A stretch of 64,000 nucleotides of DNA from Stenotrophomonas maltophilia (lineage in GTDB: Bacteria > Pseudomonadota > Gammaproteobacteria > Xanthomonadales > Xanthomonadaceae), in NCBI RefSeq assembly GCF_023518235.1, contig NZ_CP090423.1, forward strand, positions 3,923,001 to 3,987,000. The letters are read 5' to 3'. Position numbers and translations under genes: made by a program. The notes under the pieces are model-generated. The model did not search any database, was not told the DNA's origin, and saw only the letters and a list, made by a program, of their open reading frames with translations. Of the stretch, positions 18,127 through 27,339 are shown one piece after another. How positions within the stretch are numbered: position 1 is the stretch's first letter; each line of letters begins with the position of its first letter.

Positions 18127-20157
18127 GTGACCGTTGCCAACCCCCTGCTCGATTTTTCCGGCCTGCCGCGCTTCGAGGCGATCCGCCCCGAGCATGTGGC
18201 GCCGGCGCTGGACGTGCTGCTGGCCGAGGCCGAAGCCGCCGTCAGCACGGCCGAGCAGGTGCAGCCGGTTACCTGGCAGACCTTCGTGGCCCCGCTGGAT
18301 GACGCCACCGAGCGCCTGTGGCGTGCCTGGGGCCTGGTCGGCCATCTGCAGGGCGTGGTCAACACCCCCGAGCTGCGCGAGGCCTACAACAGCAACCTGC
18401 CGCGGGTGACCCGCTTTGCCAGCGCGCTGGGCCAGAACCTGGCGCTGTATCGCCAGTACCAGGCACTGGCTGCCAGCGCGGAGGCCGCGACGTTCGACGA
18501 CGCCCAGCGCAAGGTGCTGGACAACACCCTGCGTGACTTCCGCCTGGGCGGTGCCGAACTGGCGCCGGAGGCGCAGCAGCGCTTCGCGGCGATCAAGGAA
18601 GAGCTGTCGGCGCTGTCGGCGAAGTTTTCGCAGAACGTGCTCGATGCCACCGACGCGTGGTCGTTGATCATCGAGGATGAGGCACGCCTGGCTGGCGTGC
18701 CGGACGACGTGAAGGCCGCCGCGCATGCGGCAGCGGAAAAAGACGGCAACAAGGGCTGGAAACTGACCCTGCAGATGCCGTGCTACCTGCCGGTGCAGAC
18801 CTGGGCCGAAGACCGCGACCTGCGCGAGATCCTGTACCGCGCCAGTGCACAGCGCGCCTCCGAATTCGGCGACGACGCGCTGGACAACAGCGGCAACATC
18901 GACCGCATCCTGGCCCTGCGCGCGGAACTGGCGGCACTGCTCGGTTTCGGCTCGTATGGCGAGTACTCGGTGGCGACCAAGATGGCACAGGACCCGGCCG
19001 AGGTACTCGGCTTCCTGCGCGACCTGGCCATGCGTGCCAAGCCGTTCGCGGCCAAGGATCGCGCCGAGCTGGAGCAGTTCGCATGCGAGCAGCTCGGTAT
19101 CGAGCAGCTGCAGGCCTGGGACCTGGCCTTCGCCGCCGACCGCCTGAAGCAGGCGCGTTACAGCTATTCCGAGCAGGAGGTGAAGCAGTACTTCACCGAG
19201 CCGAAGGTGCTCGGTGGTCTGTTCTCGGTGATCGAGCAGCTGTACGGCCTGCATGTGCAGGAAGACAGCGCACCGGTCTGGCACGAGGACGTACGCTTCT
19301 TCCGCCTGGTCGATGCGCAGGGCGCGCTGGTCGGCCAGTTCTACCTGGATCTGTACGCACGCGAAGGCAAGCGCGGCGGCGCCTGGATGGATGATTGCCG
19401 CAACCGCCGCGTGCGCACCGATGGCAGCGTGCAGACGCCGCTGGTCTACCTGGTGTGCAACTTCGGCCGCGGCGCGAACGGCAAGCCGGCCACCTTCAGC
19501 CACAACGAGGTGACCACGCTGTTCCATGAAATGGGCCATGGCCTGCATCAGCTGCTGACCCGCATCGGCGAGCTGGGCGTGGCCGGCATCAACGGCGTGG
19601 AATGGGATGCGGTGGAACTGCCCAGCCAGTTCATGGAGAACTTCTGCTGGGAGTGGGACCACCTGCAGGGCATGACGGCGCATGTGGAAACCGGCGAACC
19701 CCTGCCGCGCGCGCTGTACGAGCGCATGCTGGCCGCGCGCAACTTCCACAGTGGCATGGCTACCGTGCGCCAGCTGGAATTCGGTCTGTTCGACATGCTG
19801 CTGCACAGCCAGTACGAGCCGGCGCAGGACAGCGTGCTGGCGCTGCTCGATCGCGTGCGCGGCGAAGTGGCGGTGAACCATCCGCCGGTCTGGAACCGCT
19901 TCCCGCATCAGTTCAGCCACATCTTCGCCGGCGGCTATGCGGCCGGGTATTACAGCTACAAGTGGGCCGAGGTGCTCAGCGCCGATGCCTACGCCGCGTT
20001 CGAGGAAGCGCCGCAGGCGCTGGCGGAGACCGGTGCGCGGTTCCGCGATGAGATCCTGTCGCGGGGGGGCAGCCGTCCGGCGGCGGAGAACTTCAGGGCC
20101 TTCCGTGGTCGCGCCCCGCAGATCGACGCGCTGCTGCGCCACTCGGGCATGGCGTAA
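18127..20157 (+). CDS. prlC: Oligopeptidase A, M3 family metallopeptidase
   Basis: A cytoplasmic zinc oligopeptidase that degrades short peptides, including cleaved signal peptides. The 677-residue protein matches the family length. The zinc site is HEMGH (about 467-471), with the third ligand Glu in the helix GVEWDAVELPSQFMENF. GTG 18127 is chosen because a GGAGA ribosome site lies just upstream and the conserved NPLLDFSGLPRFEAI begins there; the frame stays open upstream to 18046. It stands alone between repeats, divergent from a small hypothetical gene. Confidence 0.94.
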   Translation: MTVANPLLDFSGLPRFEAIRPEHVAPALDVLLAEAEAAVSTAEQVQPVTWQTFVAPLDDATERLWRAWGLVGHLQGVVNTPELREAYNSNLPRVTRFASALGQNLALYRQYQALAASAEAATFDDAQRKVLDNTLRDFRLGGAELAPEAQQRFAAIKEELSALSAKFSQNVLDATDAWSLIIEDEARLAGVPDDVKAAAHAAAEKDGNKGWKLTLQMPCYLPVQTWAEDRDLREILYRASAQRASEFGDDALDNSGNIDRILALRAELAALLGFGSYGEYSVATKMAQDPAEVLGFLRDLAMRAKPFAAKDRAELEQFACEQLGIEQLQAWDLAFAADRLKQARYSYSEQEVKQYFTEPKVLGGLFSVIEQLYGLHVQEDSAPVWHEDVRFFRLVDAQGALVGQFYLDLYAREGKRGGAWMDDCRNRRVRTDGSVQTPLVYLVCNFGRGANGKPATFSHNEVTTLFHEMGHGLHQLLTRIGELGVAGINGVEWDAVELPSQFMENFCWEWDHLQGMTAHVETGEPLPRALYERMLAARNFHSGMATVRQLEFGLFDMLLHSQYEPAQDSVLALLDRVRGEVAVNHPPVWNRFPHQFSHIFAGGYAAGYYSYKWAEVLSADAYAAFEEAPQALAETGARFRDEILSRGGSRPAAENFRAFRGRAPQIDALLRHSGMA

Positions 20158-20163
20158 ACCGCG

Positions 20164-20226
20164 GTGGTGGGTGCCAACCCTGGTTGGCACGTTCTGGCAA
20201 TGGTGCGGACCAAGGTCCGCACCCAC
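20164..20226. repeat. Inverted pair of GTGG/GTAG-type palindromes
   Basis: GGTGGGTGCCAACC...GGTTGGCAC (ending 20190) and TGCGGACCAAGGTCCGCACCCACC (20203-20226) are two stem-loops in opposite orientation between convergent prlC and the SDR gene. They are the same variant class as the repeat at 1795. Confidence 0.7.
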
Positions 20227-20240
20227 CGAAGAGCGGTGCT

Positions 20241-21044
20241 CTATTCGGCGTAGATCATCTTCCGGGTCATGCCGCCGTCGACAATGAAATCCTGGCCGGT
20301 GCTGAACCCGGACAGCGATGACAGCAGGTACACCGCCAGCGCGCCGATGTCCTCGGGCTGGCCGACGCGGCCGACCGGGTGCTGGGCGTGGTCGATGGCC
20401 GAGTAATCAGGTTCGTGGCGGCGCGCGGGCGCCTGCCAGGCTGTGGTACTGATCCAGCCAGGGCTGATGCTGTTCACCCGCACCGCCGGCCCGGCGCTGA
20501 TCGCCAGCGCATGGGTGAAGGCCACCAGCCCGCCCTTGGCTGCGGCATAGGCTTCGCTGTGGGCTTCCGACTGCCAGGCACGGGTGGAGGCGATGTTGAT
20601 GATCGCACCCGCCGCGCTGGCCGACAGCGCCGGCAGTGCGTGCTTGCTGCACAGGAAGGCGCCATGCAGCGAGGACAGGCGGCGCTGCCATTCGTCCCAC
20701 GCCATGTCCTGCAGCCGCGTGCCGTGCGGGCCGGCGATGCCGGCATTGTTGACCAGCCCGTCGATGCGGCCGAAGCGCTGCTGCGCCACCGCGATGAACG
20801 TGCTGACGCTGGCTTCGTCGGTGATGTCCAGGCGCTGGAATGCGGCATCCTCATCGCGCTGCCATTCGTCCAGGCAGGCCCGTCCGGCCGCGTCGTCGAG
20901 GTCGCCGATCAGTACGCGTCCACCGGCACCGAGCACGGCCTGGGCGATGCCACGGCCGATGCCGTTGGCGCCACCGGTCACCAGCACCACCTTGCCTGCC
21001 AGCGGCGCGGCCGGCCACGCGGCAATCGGCGGCACGCGGCTCAT
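20241..21044 (-). CDS. Short-chain dehydrogenase/reductase
   Basis: A 267-residue classical SDR using NAD(P). The cofactor loop is VTGGANGIG (about 21-29), followed by NNAGIAGP, the catalytic Ser in NIAST, and YAAAK (Tyr and Lys). The C-terminus GFSTGQDFIVDGG is typical. It overlaps the upstream DUF1415 gene by 4 bases (ATGA), so the two are co-translated. Substrate unknown. Confidence 0.92.
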   Translation of the reverse strand: MSRVPPIAAWPAAPLAGKVVLVTGGANGIGRGIAQAVLGAGGRVLIGDLDDAAGRACLDEWQRDEDAAFQRLDITDEASVSTFIAVAQQRFGRIDGLVNNAGIAGPHGTRLQDMAWDEWQRRLSSLHGAFLCSKHALPALSASAAGAIINIASTRAWQSEAHSEAYAAAKGGLVAFTHALAISAGPAVRVNSISPGWISTTAWQAPARRHEPDYSAIDHAQHPVGRVGQPEDIGALAVYLLSSLSGFSTGQDFIVDGGMTRKMIYAE

Positions 21045-21607
21045 GACAGGTCTTCGCCGCGCAGGCGCCGATACCAGCCGTCCACGCCGATGCGGTCCAG
21101 GGTCTGGATGTTGCGCTCCACGATCACGTCCGGATCGGGGAACGCGTCCACCGCGCGCGCCACGCTGTCTTCGCGCAGCAGGTGCAGGGTGGGGAAGGGC
21201 GCGCGGTTGGTGTAGTTGCTGGCATCGTCGGCGGCCACGCCTTCGAACTGGTAATCCGGATGGAAGCTGGCCACCTGCAGGATGCCCTGCAGGTCCAGCG
21301 CCTCGATGGCTGCGTCGGCGTTGTCGAGGAAGTCGTTGTAGTCGAGGAAGTCAGCCAGCACCTGCGGGTGCACGATCAACGTGGTGTCGATCTGCTCGGC
21401 CGGTGTGTCGCGCAGCAGCACCAGTTCCTCGGCCAGCTGCTCGACCAGTGCTTCGGGCGTGGTCGCATCGCTGAGCACGAAGCGGACCTGCTCCTTCACG
21501 TACACCGCCTTGGCGAACGGGCACAGGTTCAGGCCGATCACGATCCGCTCCAGCCACAGGCGGGTGGCGGCGATCGGGTCATCGGTGGGCAGCTGGAAAT
21601 CGGTCAT
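21041..21607 (-). CDS. DUF1415 family protein
   Basis: A 188-residue cytoplasmic protein. LERIVIGLNLCPFAKAVY and the NRAPFPTLHLLRE stretch are the recognisable features of DUF1415, a proteobacterial family without a known function. A conserved Cys lies in LNLCPFA. ATG 21607 begins the conserved region; the longer frame to 21775 is unconserved. It is the first gene of a pair with the SDR. Confidence 0.85.
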   Translation of the reverse strand: MTDFQLPTDDPIAATRLWLERIVIGLNLCPFAKAVYVKEQVRFVLSDATTPEALVEQLAEELVLLRDTPAEQIDTTLIVHPQVLADFLDYNDFLDNADAAIEALDLQGILQVASFHPDYQFEGVAADDASNYTNRAPFPTLHLLREDSVARAVDAFPDPDVIVERNIQTLDRIGVDGWYRRLRGEDLS

Positions 21608-21707
21608 GGCGGGCACGTCGGCTGGCGGGGCCGCCATTGTAGGCGTGTGACCGGCAACGCGCCGTCGTGCCTGCCACTGGCGGCGCCGGTCAGGCCCGGC
21701 GGACGCT

Positions 21708-22190
21708 TCAGTCGCGGAAGTTGTTGAACTGCAGCGGCAACTCGAACTTGCCGGCCTTGAGCACGGCGATGGCATCCTGCAGGTCGTCGCGCTTCTTGCC
21801 CTGTACGCGCAGCTTGTCGCCGTTGATCTGGCTTTCCACCTTCAGCTTGGCGTCCTTCAGTGCGGCGGCGATCTTCTTGGCGATCTTCTGCTCGATGCCC
21901 TGCTTGACGGTGATCTTCTGCCGGGCCTGGGCCAGGTTGGTCTCGATGTCGCCGAATTCCAGGCTCAGCACGTCGATGCCGCGTGCGGCCAGACGCGCGC
22001 GCAGGATGTCGTTCATCTGCTTGAGCTGGAACTCGGTCGGCGCGGTCTGGTTGATGACATCACCGTCGCGCTCGAATTTGGCGTCCACGCCCTTGAAGTC
22101 GAAGCGGGTGGCCAGTTCGCGGTTGGCCTGGTCGATGGCGTTGGTCAGCTCGTGGGTGTCGACTTCAGACACGACGTCGAAGGAAGGCAT
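21708..22190 (-). CDS. yajQ: YajQ family nucleotide-binding protein
   Basis: A 160-residue protein of the YajQ family (two ferredoxin-like halves). MPSFDVVSEVD at the start and VQGKKRDDLQDAIAVLK near the end are diagnostic. In Xanthomonas a YajQ homologue binds cyclic di-GMP and affects virulence gene expression. ATG 22190 begins the conserved sequence. It lies just downstream of an unrecognised two-gene cassette on the same strand. Confidence 0.94.
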   Translation of the reverse strand: MPSFDVVSEVDTHELTNAIDQANRELATRFDFKGVDAKFERDGDVINQTAPTEFQLKQMNDILRARLAARGIDVLSLEFGDIETNLAQARQKITVKQGIEQKIAKKIAAALKDAKLKVESQINGDKLRVQGKKRDDLQDAIAVLKAGKFELPLQFNNFRD

Positions 22191-22275
22191 GGGGATTTCC
22201 CTGGCAGGTGGACTGTGCCGATTGTATCCGAGCACGCTGAAACCGGGCGTGGCAGGCCGCAGCATGGGGCTGCGG

Positions 22276-22884
22276 CTATCGGGTGTCGCCCAGCCAGATC
22301 ACCCTGAAGGCTTCTTCACGCTGATCCGGCGATGTGCGCGTGTAGTCCGGCCCCGGGCGGACGCGGATGCAGGGCCTTCCGTCGCACCGGCTGATGGTCG
22401 CCTGGACCAGCGCTTCCTTCACTGCGATTTCGTTGTCCAGCTTCGACAGTTCAGCACGGCGCTGGTCGATCTCGGCTTTGCCGGGGATCAGCACGACGAA
22501 GGCAACGGCAACGAGGACGACCACGATGACGAGCGCCACCAGGGTGCCCCTCAGCATTGTGCGCAGGCGGTCAGCGGCCTCTGTCAGCTTCAGCGTTGAT
22601 GCAACCAGCTGCTCATCCGCCTCGGTGAGCTTCTGCGCGGCAAGTGCGGCGACGGTCGTGTTGACCTTGTGATCAAGCGCGCTGACAGTGTTTTTGACTG
22701 CAGCCTCCACCCGTCGGGTGTGCTCGCTGATCCGCTGCTCCGCAGCGCTCAGCGAGGTGAGCAGTTCAAGAGCCTTCTTCTGCTGTCCTCTGGCGGCGTC
22801 GACGATGTTGTTGATCGCGGTGAGGTTGGCCTGCGACCGGTGCTCGAACGCCTCGACGGCTTTATCCACGCTATTCATGCTCAA
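22276..22884 (-). CDS. Unrecognised coiled-coil membrane protein of a two-gene cassette
   Basis: A 202-residue protein: a helical, heptad-rich N-terminal half (about 1-110), one strong membrane helix (about 115-133, LVALVIVVVLVAVAFVVLI), a second short coiled coil (KAEIDQRRAELSKLDNE) and a small C-terminal segment with CDGRPCIRV. This order recalls MobB/MbeB-type mobilisation proteins, but no relaxase is nearby, so I do not assign it. It overlaps the preceding gene by 4 bases (ATGA), so the two are produced together. GC is low for the window (30 of 60 bases at 22861-22920). Confidence 0.7.
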   Translation of the reverse strand: MSMNSVDKAVEAFEHRSQANLTAINNIVDAARGQQKKALELLTSLSAAEQRISEHTRRVEAAVKNTVSALDHKVNTTVAALAAQKLTEADEQLVASTLKLTEAADRLRTMLRGTLVALVIVVVLVAVAFVVLIPGKAEIDQRRAELSKLDNEIAVKEALVQATISRCDGRPCIRVRPGPDYTRTSPDQREEAFRVIWLGDTR

Positions 22885-23621
22885 CGGCCTGCTTCCTGAG
22901 AGGGAATGGCGATCTGTTTCTGTTTCTGTTCCTGTTTCTGCTGGTCATGCTCGTGCACCATGGAAAGCGCTCTCCCCCGTTCAATCTCGCATTTCTGAAT
23001 CCACGCCCTGTGCGAAAGCTTGAGATCGGCGACGTCCGTCAGCTCGGCGAACGCAAGGCCATTGGCACTGCAGTTGATGACGATGCCTCCCGCTCCGGTT
23101 TCACCGTTACCCACGGTCAACCTGACCAGCGACAGATAGTTGCCGACGAGGGACGGTTCAATCGCCGCTGCCGGATCTGCCCCTTCGTCGGCCATCGCCG
23201 AGGCGATGTCTTCCAGCGACGTGTGTGCGGCCTTGGCCTTGTTGAAGGCGTCCAGGTAGGCAACGAACAGGCACTTGGCCAACGACGGTGAGCCCGAGCC
23301 CGGCTTTATGTCTGATTCGAGGTACCAATGGATTGCGCGCGAAACGGCTTCAAGATGCTGGTTGTCGCCGGACAGCGCCGTTGCCAGCTGGGCCTGCCGC
23401 TGCCGCTCCTTGCGCTTGCGCCCGCTGCGCGCCTTGAACTCCAGCAGGCGTACTGTGCCAGGGAGCTGAAGCAGGACATCGCCAAGGTTCTTGTCTTCGG
23501 GCGTCTGCTGCAGCAGGTTGATCATCACCGGTAATGTGCCGCTGGCGGGGGCGACGCGATGGGTATGGAAACCGAGCGCGAACAGGAAGTTTCCGATGAC
23601 CACGTTTTCGTAGAGCTTCAT
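22881..23621 (-). CDS. Unrecognised protein with a possible PD-(D/E)XK core, first gene of the cassette
   Basis: A 246-residue soluble protein. Residues 46-63 contain GDVLLQL, a short turn and LLEFKA: Asp48, Glu61 and Lys63 have the spacing and strand pattern of the D-(D/E)XK nuclease core, and a basic helix (RSGRKRKERQRQ) follows. The C-terminus is a Gln/Lys-rich tail (QQKQEQKQKQ). There is no signal peptide. It precedes, with a 4-base overlap, a coiled-coil membrane protein. A nuclease or nuclease-derived protein anchored through its partner is one reading; nothing in the sequence proves activity. Confidence 0.7.
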   Translation of the reverse strand: MKLYENVVIGNFLFALGFHTHRVAPASGTLPVMINLLQQTPEDKNLGDVLLQLPGTVRLLEFKARSGRKRKERQRQAQLATALSGDNQHLEAVSRAIHWYLESDIKPGSGSPSLAKCLFVAYLDAFNKAKAAHTSLEDIASAMADEGADPAAAIEPSLVGNYLSLVRLTVGNGETGAGGIVINCSANGLAFAELTDVADLKLSHRAWIQKCEIERGRALSMVHEHDQQKQEQKQKQIAIPSQEAGR

Positions 23622-23709
23622 CCATGGCGCTCATTGGCAAGTCGATACCCAGTTCGGCCGAGATGCCGGGAACTTGAGGGTGGGCATGCCCGGACCGGGT
23701 GCGGTGCGC

Positions 23710-23715
23710 GATAAT
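23710..23715 (+). promoter_or_regulatory. -10 element directly before the EamA gene
   Basis: GATAAT ends five bases before ATG 23721. If used, transcription would begin at or near the A of the start codon, giving a leaderless mRNA. No clear -35 is seen. Confidence 0.45.
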
Positions 23716-23720
23716 GAGCC

Positions 23721-24617
23721 ATGAACGTGCAACGCTCCCCCTCGCGCGCGGTGGCCTGGATGGTCGCGGCGGTCGCCTGCTTCTCGCTGATGGACGCCGG
23801 CATGAAGCAGCTGTCGGCCAGTTATCCCACCCTGGAAGTGACCTTCCTGCGTGGTGCGGCCTCGCTGCCGTTCGTGCTGGTCTGGGTGCTGGCCAGCGCC
23901 GGGCCGCGCTCGCTGGTGCCGCGGCGTTGGGGCCTGCACCTGCTGCGCGGCGCGCTGGGCATGGCGATGATCGGCTGCTTCGTGTTCGCCCTGCGCGACC
24001 TGCCGCTGTCCACCGCCTACACCATCTATTTCGTCGCGCCGCTGCTGATCGCCGCGCTGTCGGTGCCGCTGCTGGGTGAGCGGGTGGGGCCGCGGCGCTG
24101 GGTGGCCATCGGTATCGGCCTGATCGGCGTGCTGGTGGTGCTGCGGCCAGGCGTGGACGGTTTCATCTCGGTGCCGGGCCTGATGGTGCTGGCCGCGGCC
24201 ACTGCCTACGCCGTGGCCGCGATCACGGTCAGCCTGCTGACCCGCACCGATACCTCGCAGTCGATGGTGGTCTGGTTCCTGGTGATCATGGCCCTCGGTG
24301 CCGGACTGCTGTCCCTTCCCGGCTGGGTGCCGCTGCAGCTGGCACACGCGCCGCTGATCGCCGGCATGGGCCTGGCCGGGGCATTGGGCCAGATCGCCCT
24401 GACCAAGGCCTTCCAGCTGGGCGAGGCGTCGATGATCGCGCCGCTGGAGTACAGCGGCCTTGTGTGGGTGATCGGCTGGGATCTGGCCTTCTGGGGCCAG
24501 TTGCCGGATGGCTACACCTGGGTCGGCGCCGCCATTATCGTGGCTTCGGGCCTGTACCTGCTGCACCGCGAACGGGTCAACCGGCAGGAACCGCCGAAGC
24601 CACTGGATCATCCCTGA
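23721..24617 (+). CDS. EamA/DMT superfamily transporter
   Basis: A 298-residue inner-membrane protein with about ten hydrophobic helices in two EamA repeats (about 10-140 and 155-285). SLMDAGMKQLS and TFLRGAASLP at the start are typical of the drug/metabolite transporter family; LGEASMIAPLEYSGLVW marks the second repeat. Substrate unknown. It stands alone, followed by an inverted SMAG pair. Confidence 0.9.
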   Translation: MNVQRSPSRAVAWMVAAVACFSLMDAGMKQLSASYPTLEVTFLRGAASLPFVLVWVLASAGPRSLVPRRWGLHLLRGALGMAMIGCFVFALRDLPLSTAYTIYFVAPLLIAALSVPLLGERVGPRRWVAIGIGLIGVLVVLRPGVDGFISVPGLMVLAAATAYAVAAITVSLLTRTDTSQSMVVWFLVIMALGAGLLSLPGWVPLQLAHAPLIAGMGLAGALGQIALTKAFQLGEASMIAPLEYSGLVWVIGWDLAFWGQLPDGYTWVGAAIIVASGLYLLHRERVNRQEPPKPLDHP

Positions 24618-24623
24618 ACCCGG

Positions 24624-24700
24624 GGTAGTGCCGGCCGCTGGCCGGCAACTCCTTGCGCCGCAGTGACCGCTGTCGTTGCCGGCCAGCGGCCGGCACTACC
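24624..24700. repeat. Inverted pair of SMAG repeats
   Basis: GGTAGTGCCGGCC...GGCCGGCAAC (24624-24649) and its inverted partner ending GGCACTACC (24675-24700). They follow the EamA gene and precede the metN leader. Confidence 0.85.
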
Positions 24701-24828
24701 GGGCGCGAGGCGTTACGGGCGCCTTAGAACCAAAAGGAATAACATTCTGGCCCATGGCGCGGGCGCGCGAGCGCCGGCGCTGGTAGGCTGCACGCCCCCT
24801 TCCGTCACCCAGCCGGTGAGCCACGCCC

Positions 24829-25836
24829 GTGATCGAGTTCCAGCGCCTGCACAAATCCTATGCCGTTGCCGGCCGCGCAGTCAGCGCGCTGCAACCGCTG
24901 GACCTGACCATCGAGGCCGGCGAGGTGTTCGGCATCATCGGCCATTCCGGCGCGGGCAAGTCGACCCTGATCCGCATGATCAACCGCCTGGAAGAACCCA
25001 GCGGCGGCCGGCTGCTGATCGGCGGCGAGGATGTCACCGCATTGGACGCCGATGGCCTGCGCGCGCTGCGCCGGCGCATCGGCATGATCTTCCAGCACTT
25101 CAATCTGCTGTCCTCGCGCACGGTGGCCGGCAACGTGGCCTTCCCGCTGGAACTGGCCGGCACGCCGAAGGCGGAGATCGACGCGCGCGTGGCCGAGCTG
25201 CTGCAGACCGTCGGCCTGGAAGCGCATGCGCAGAAGTACCCGGCGCAGCTGTCCGGTGGCCAGAAGCAGCGCGTCGGCATCGCCCGCGCACTGGCCACGC
25301 GCCCGCAGATCCTGTTGTGCGACGAGGCCACCAGCGCGCTGGACCCGCAGACCACCGCCTCGGTTCTGTCGCTGCTGTCGAAGATCAACCGCGAACTGGG
25401 CCTGACCATCGTGCTGATCACCCACGAGATGGATGTGATCCGCCGTGTCTGCGACCGTGTGGCCGTGCTCGACGCCGGGCAGATGGTCGAGACCGGGCCG
25501 GTCACCCGGGTGTTCCTGCATCCGCAGCATGCGACCACGCGCCGTTTCGTCAGCGAATCGGAGCATGTCGATGAAGGTGCGCTGCACCGTGATTTCGATG
25601 TGGTCGGCGGGCGCATCGTGCGCCTGACCTTCCTCGGCTCCGACACTTACGAGCCGTTGCTCGGCAGCGTCGCGCGGCAGACCGGCGTCGACTACAACAT
25701 CCTGTCCGGCCGTATCGACCGGATCAAGGACACCCCGTATGGCCAGCTGGTGGTCGCCCTGGTGGGCGGTGACCAGTCCGCCGCGCAGGCCGCGTTCGTG
25801 GCTGCCGGCGTGCACGTTGAGGAACTGCGTCGATGA
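24829..25836 (+). CDS. metN: D-methionine ABC transporter ATP-binding protein
   Basis: A 335-residue ATPase of the methionine uptake transporter. Walker A is GHSGAGKST (about 42-50), the signature LSGGQKQR and Walker [15 protein letters not shown]-terminal NIL/ACT-like regulatory domain (about 255-335), which binds methionine in this family, is intact. The start is GTG 24829. metI begins inside its end (ATGA overlap). No S-box or other SAM riboswitch is visible in the 128 bases between the repeat and the start. Confidence 0.95.
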   Translation: MIEFQRLHKSYAVAGRAVSALQPLDLTIEAGEVFGIIGHSGAGKSTLIRMINRLEEPSGGRLLIGGEDVTALDADGLRALRRRIGMIFQHFNLLSSRTVAGNVAFPLELAGTPKAEIDARVAELLQTVGLEAHAQKYPAQLSGGQKQRVGIARALATRPQILLCDEATSALDPQTTASVLSLLSKINRELGLTIVLITHEMDVIRRVCDRVAVLDAGQMVETGPVTRVFLHPQHATTRRFVSESEHVDEGALHRDFDVVGGRIVRLTFLGSDTYEPLLGSVARQTGVDYNILSGRIDRIKDTPYGQLVVALVGGDQSAAQAAFVAAGVHVEELRR

Positions 25837-26522
25837 TCATCGCCACTGCCGGTGGTTTCTTCCGCCATCTGGATGCGGGCAAGTGGGCCGACATCGGCCA
25901 GGCCACTATCGACACCCTGCTGATGCTGCTCGGTTCACTGCCGCTGACCCTGGCCATCGGCCTGCCGCTGGGCGTGCTGCTGTACCTGTTCGGCGCGCCG
26001 CAGATGAAGCGCCGGCCGTTCGCCTATGGCGTACTGGCGCTGGTGGTGAACCTGCTGCGCTCGGTGCCCTTCATCATCCTGATGATCGTGCTGATCCCGG
26101 TCACCCTGTTGCTGATGGGAACTTCGCTGGGTGTTCGCGGCGCGATCGTGCCGCTGGTCATTGGTGCCGCGCCGTTCTACGCGCGGCTGGTGGAGACCGC
26201 GCTGCGCGAAGTGGACCGTGGCGTGATCGAAGCCACCCAGGCAATGGGCGCCACCACCTGGCAGCTGGTCACCCGCGTGCTGTTGCCGGAAGCGCGTCCG
26301 GGCCTGATTGCCGGTGCGACGGTCACCACCGTGGCGCTGATCGGCTTCACCGCGATGGGCGGTGCGATCGGTTCCGGTGGTCTGGGCGATCTGGCCTTCC
26401 GCGATGGCTACCAGCGTTCGCATACCGACGTGGCGCTGGTCACCGTGGTGCTGCTGCTGGTGCTGGTGCAGCTGCTGCAGATGCTCGGCGACCGGCTGGT
26501 CGCGCATTACAGCCGCAAGTAA
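25833..26522 (+). CDS. metI: D-methionine ABC transporter permease
   Basis: A 229-residue permease with five or six membrane helices. The EAA-like loop [25 protein letters not shown], which contacts MetN, is clear. It is co-translated with metN. The usual third gene, metQ (the substrate-binding lipoprotein), does not follow; a SMAG pair and a convergent lipocalin gene come next. Confidence 0.94.
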   Translation: MIIATAGGFFRHLDAGKWADIGQATIDTLLMLLGSLPLTLAIGLPLGVLLYLFGAPQMKRRPFAYGVLALVVNLLRSVPFIILMIVLIPVTLLLMGTSLGVRGAIVPLVIGAAPFYARLVETALREVDRGVIEATQAMGATTWQLVTRVLLPEARPGLIAGATVTTVALIGFTAMGGAIGSGGLGDLAFRDGYQRSHTDVALVTVVLLLVLVQLLQMLGDRLVAHYSRK

Positions 26523-26532
26523 CCGGTGTTTC

Positions 26533-26599
26533 CGCCGGGCATGGCCCGGCGCCACCAGAATGATCGCGCGGATACGGTAGCGCCGGGCCATGCCCGGCG
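26533..26599. repeat. Inverted pair of SMAG repeats
   Basis: CGCCGGGCATGGCCCGGCGC ending in CACC (26533-26556) and GGTAGCGCCGGGCC...GCCCGGCG (26576-26599) sit between convergent metI and the lipocalin gene, where metQ might be expected. Confidence 0.85.
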
Positions 26600-26608
26600 G
26601 GCGCCTTG

Positions 26609-27211
26609 TCAGCGCACGTTCGGCACTTCGTAACCCAGCTTGCCGACCTGCTCGGGGTGCTGCGGCACGCGCTTGAGCTTGTCGGTGTTCACGCCGTACT
26701 CGTCGCGCAGGCGTTCGGCCAGCTCCTTGTACAGCGCCTTGTCCATGTCCGGGGTGCGCGAGAAGATCCAGGCCATCTCACGGCCCGGGTAGCCGATCAG
26801 CGCCCAGGAATAGTCCGGCGCGACTTCCAGCACCCGCGAATGGGTCGGCACGACACGGTAGAACCAGGTGCGCCAGCCGTGGTTGCCGCTGTCCGGATCG
26901 ACGCTGGCGCGGGCGCGCACTTCCTGCAGCGGTTCACCGAAGCCATCGCGGTAGCGGTAGGTGATGCCGACCTTGTGGGTGTCGCGCAGTTCGTATTCGT
27001 TGACGCTGGCCACATGGCCACGTTCGATGAAGTTGGGCACGCGGCCGATCACATACCAGGTGCCCATGAACCGCTTGAGGTCGATCGGCGCATCCAGGGC
27101 AGCCGCACCCGGGGTGCTGGTACGGGGCGACGGCGGCTCACTGGCGGCCATGGCGGGTGCCGCCAGGGACAGGGCCAGCAACACGGCGCAGAACGGGCGG
27201 ATCGAAGTCAT
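26609..27211 (-). CDS. Bacterial lipocalin (Blc-like), secreted
   Basis: A 200-residue protein with a Sec signal peptide (about 1-22, ending APAMAAS) and a single lipocalin barrel. GTWYVIGRVPNF is the first conserved motif, and YSWALIGYPGREMAWIFSRTP the second. Unlike E. coli Blc it has no lipobox cysteine at the signal end, so it should be soluble in the periplasm. Family members bind fatty acids or lysophospholipids. ATG 27211 fits the signal peptide; the longer frame to 27274 adds basic residues. Confidence 0.9.
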   Translation of the reverse strand: MTSIRPFCAVLLALSLAAPAMAASEPPSPRTSTPGAAALDAPIDLKRFMGTWYVIGRVPNFIERGHVASVNEYELRDTHKVGITYRYRDGFGEPLQEVRARASVDPDSGNHGWRTWFYRVVPTHSRVLEVAPDYSWALIGYPGREMAWIFSRTPDMDKALYKELAERLRDEYGVNTDKLKRVPQHPEQVGKLGYEVPNVR

Positions 27212-27339
27212 GCGGGAGCGGGCTCGGATGGGCTTTGCCCGAGCATGGTCGACTGTGCGTGCGGGATCCGTCAATGGTGTCGCAACCTGTGAGAAGGGAC
27301 ATGCCCAAGCTGTGTTGCATTGTCTACCGGAGAAGGCTC

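Noticed and set aside
18082..20226. 714-residue minus-strand frame
   Set aside because: Antisense of prlC, whose HEMGH site and full-length conservation are decisive.
22276..23621. Plasmid mobilisation module
   Set aside because: The membrane protein resembles MobB-like proteins only in layout; there is no relaxase, oriT-like site or other transfer gene nearby.
24701..24828. SAM riboswitch before metN
   Set aside because: No S-box-like or other recognisable SAM-binding arrangement in the 128-base leader.
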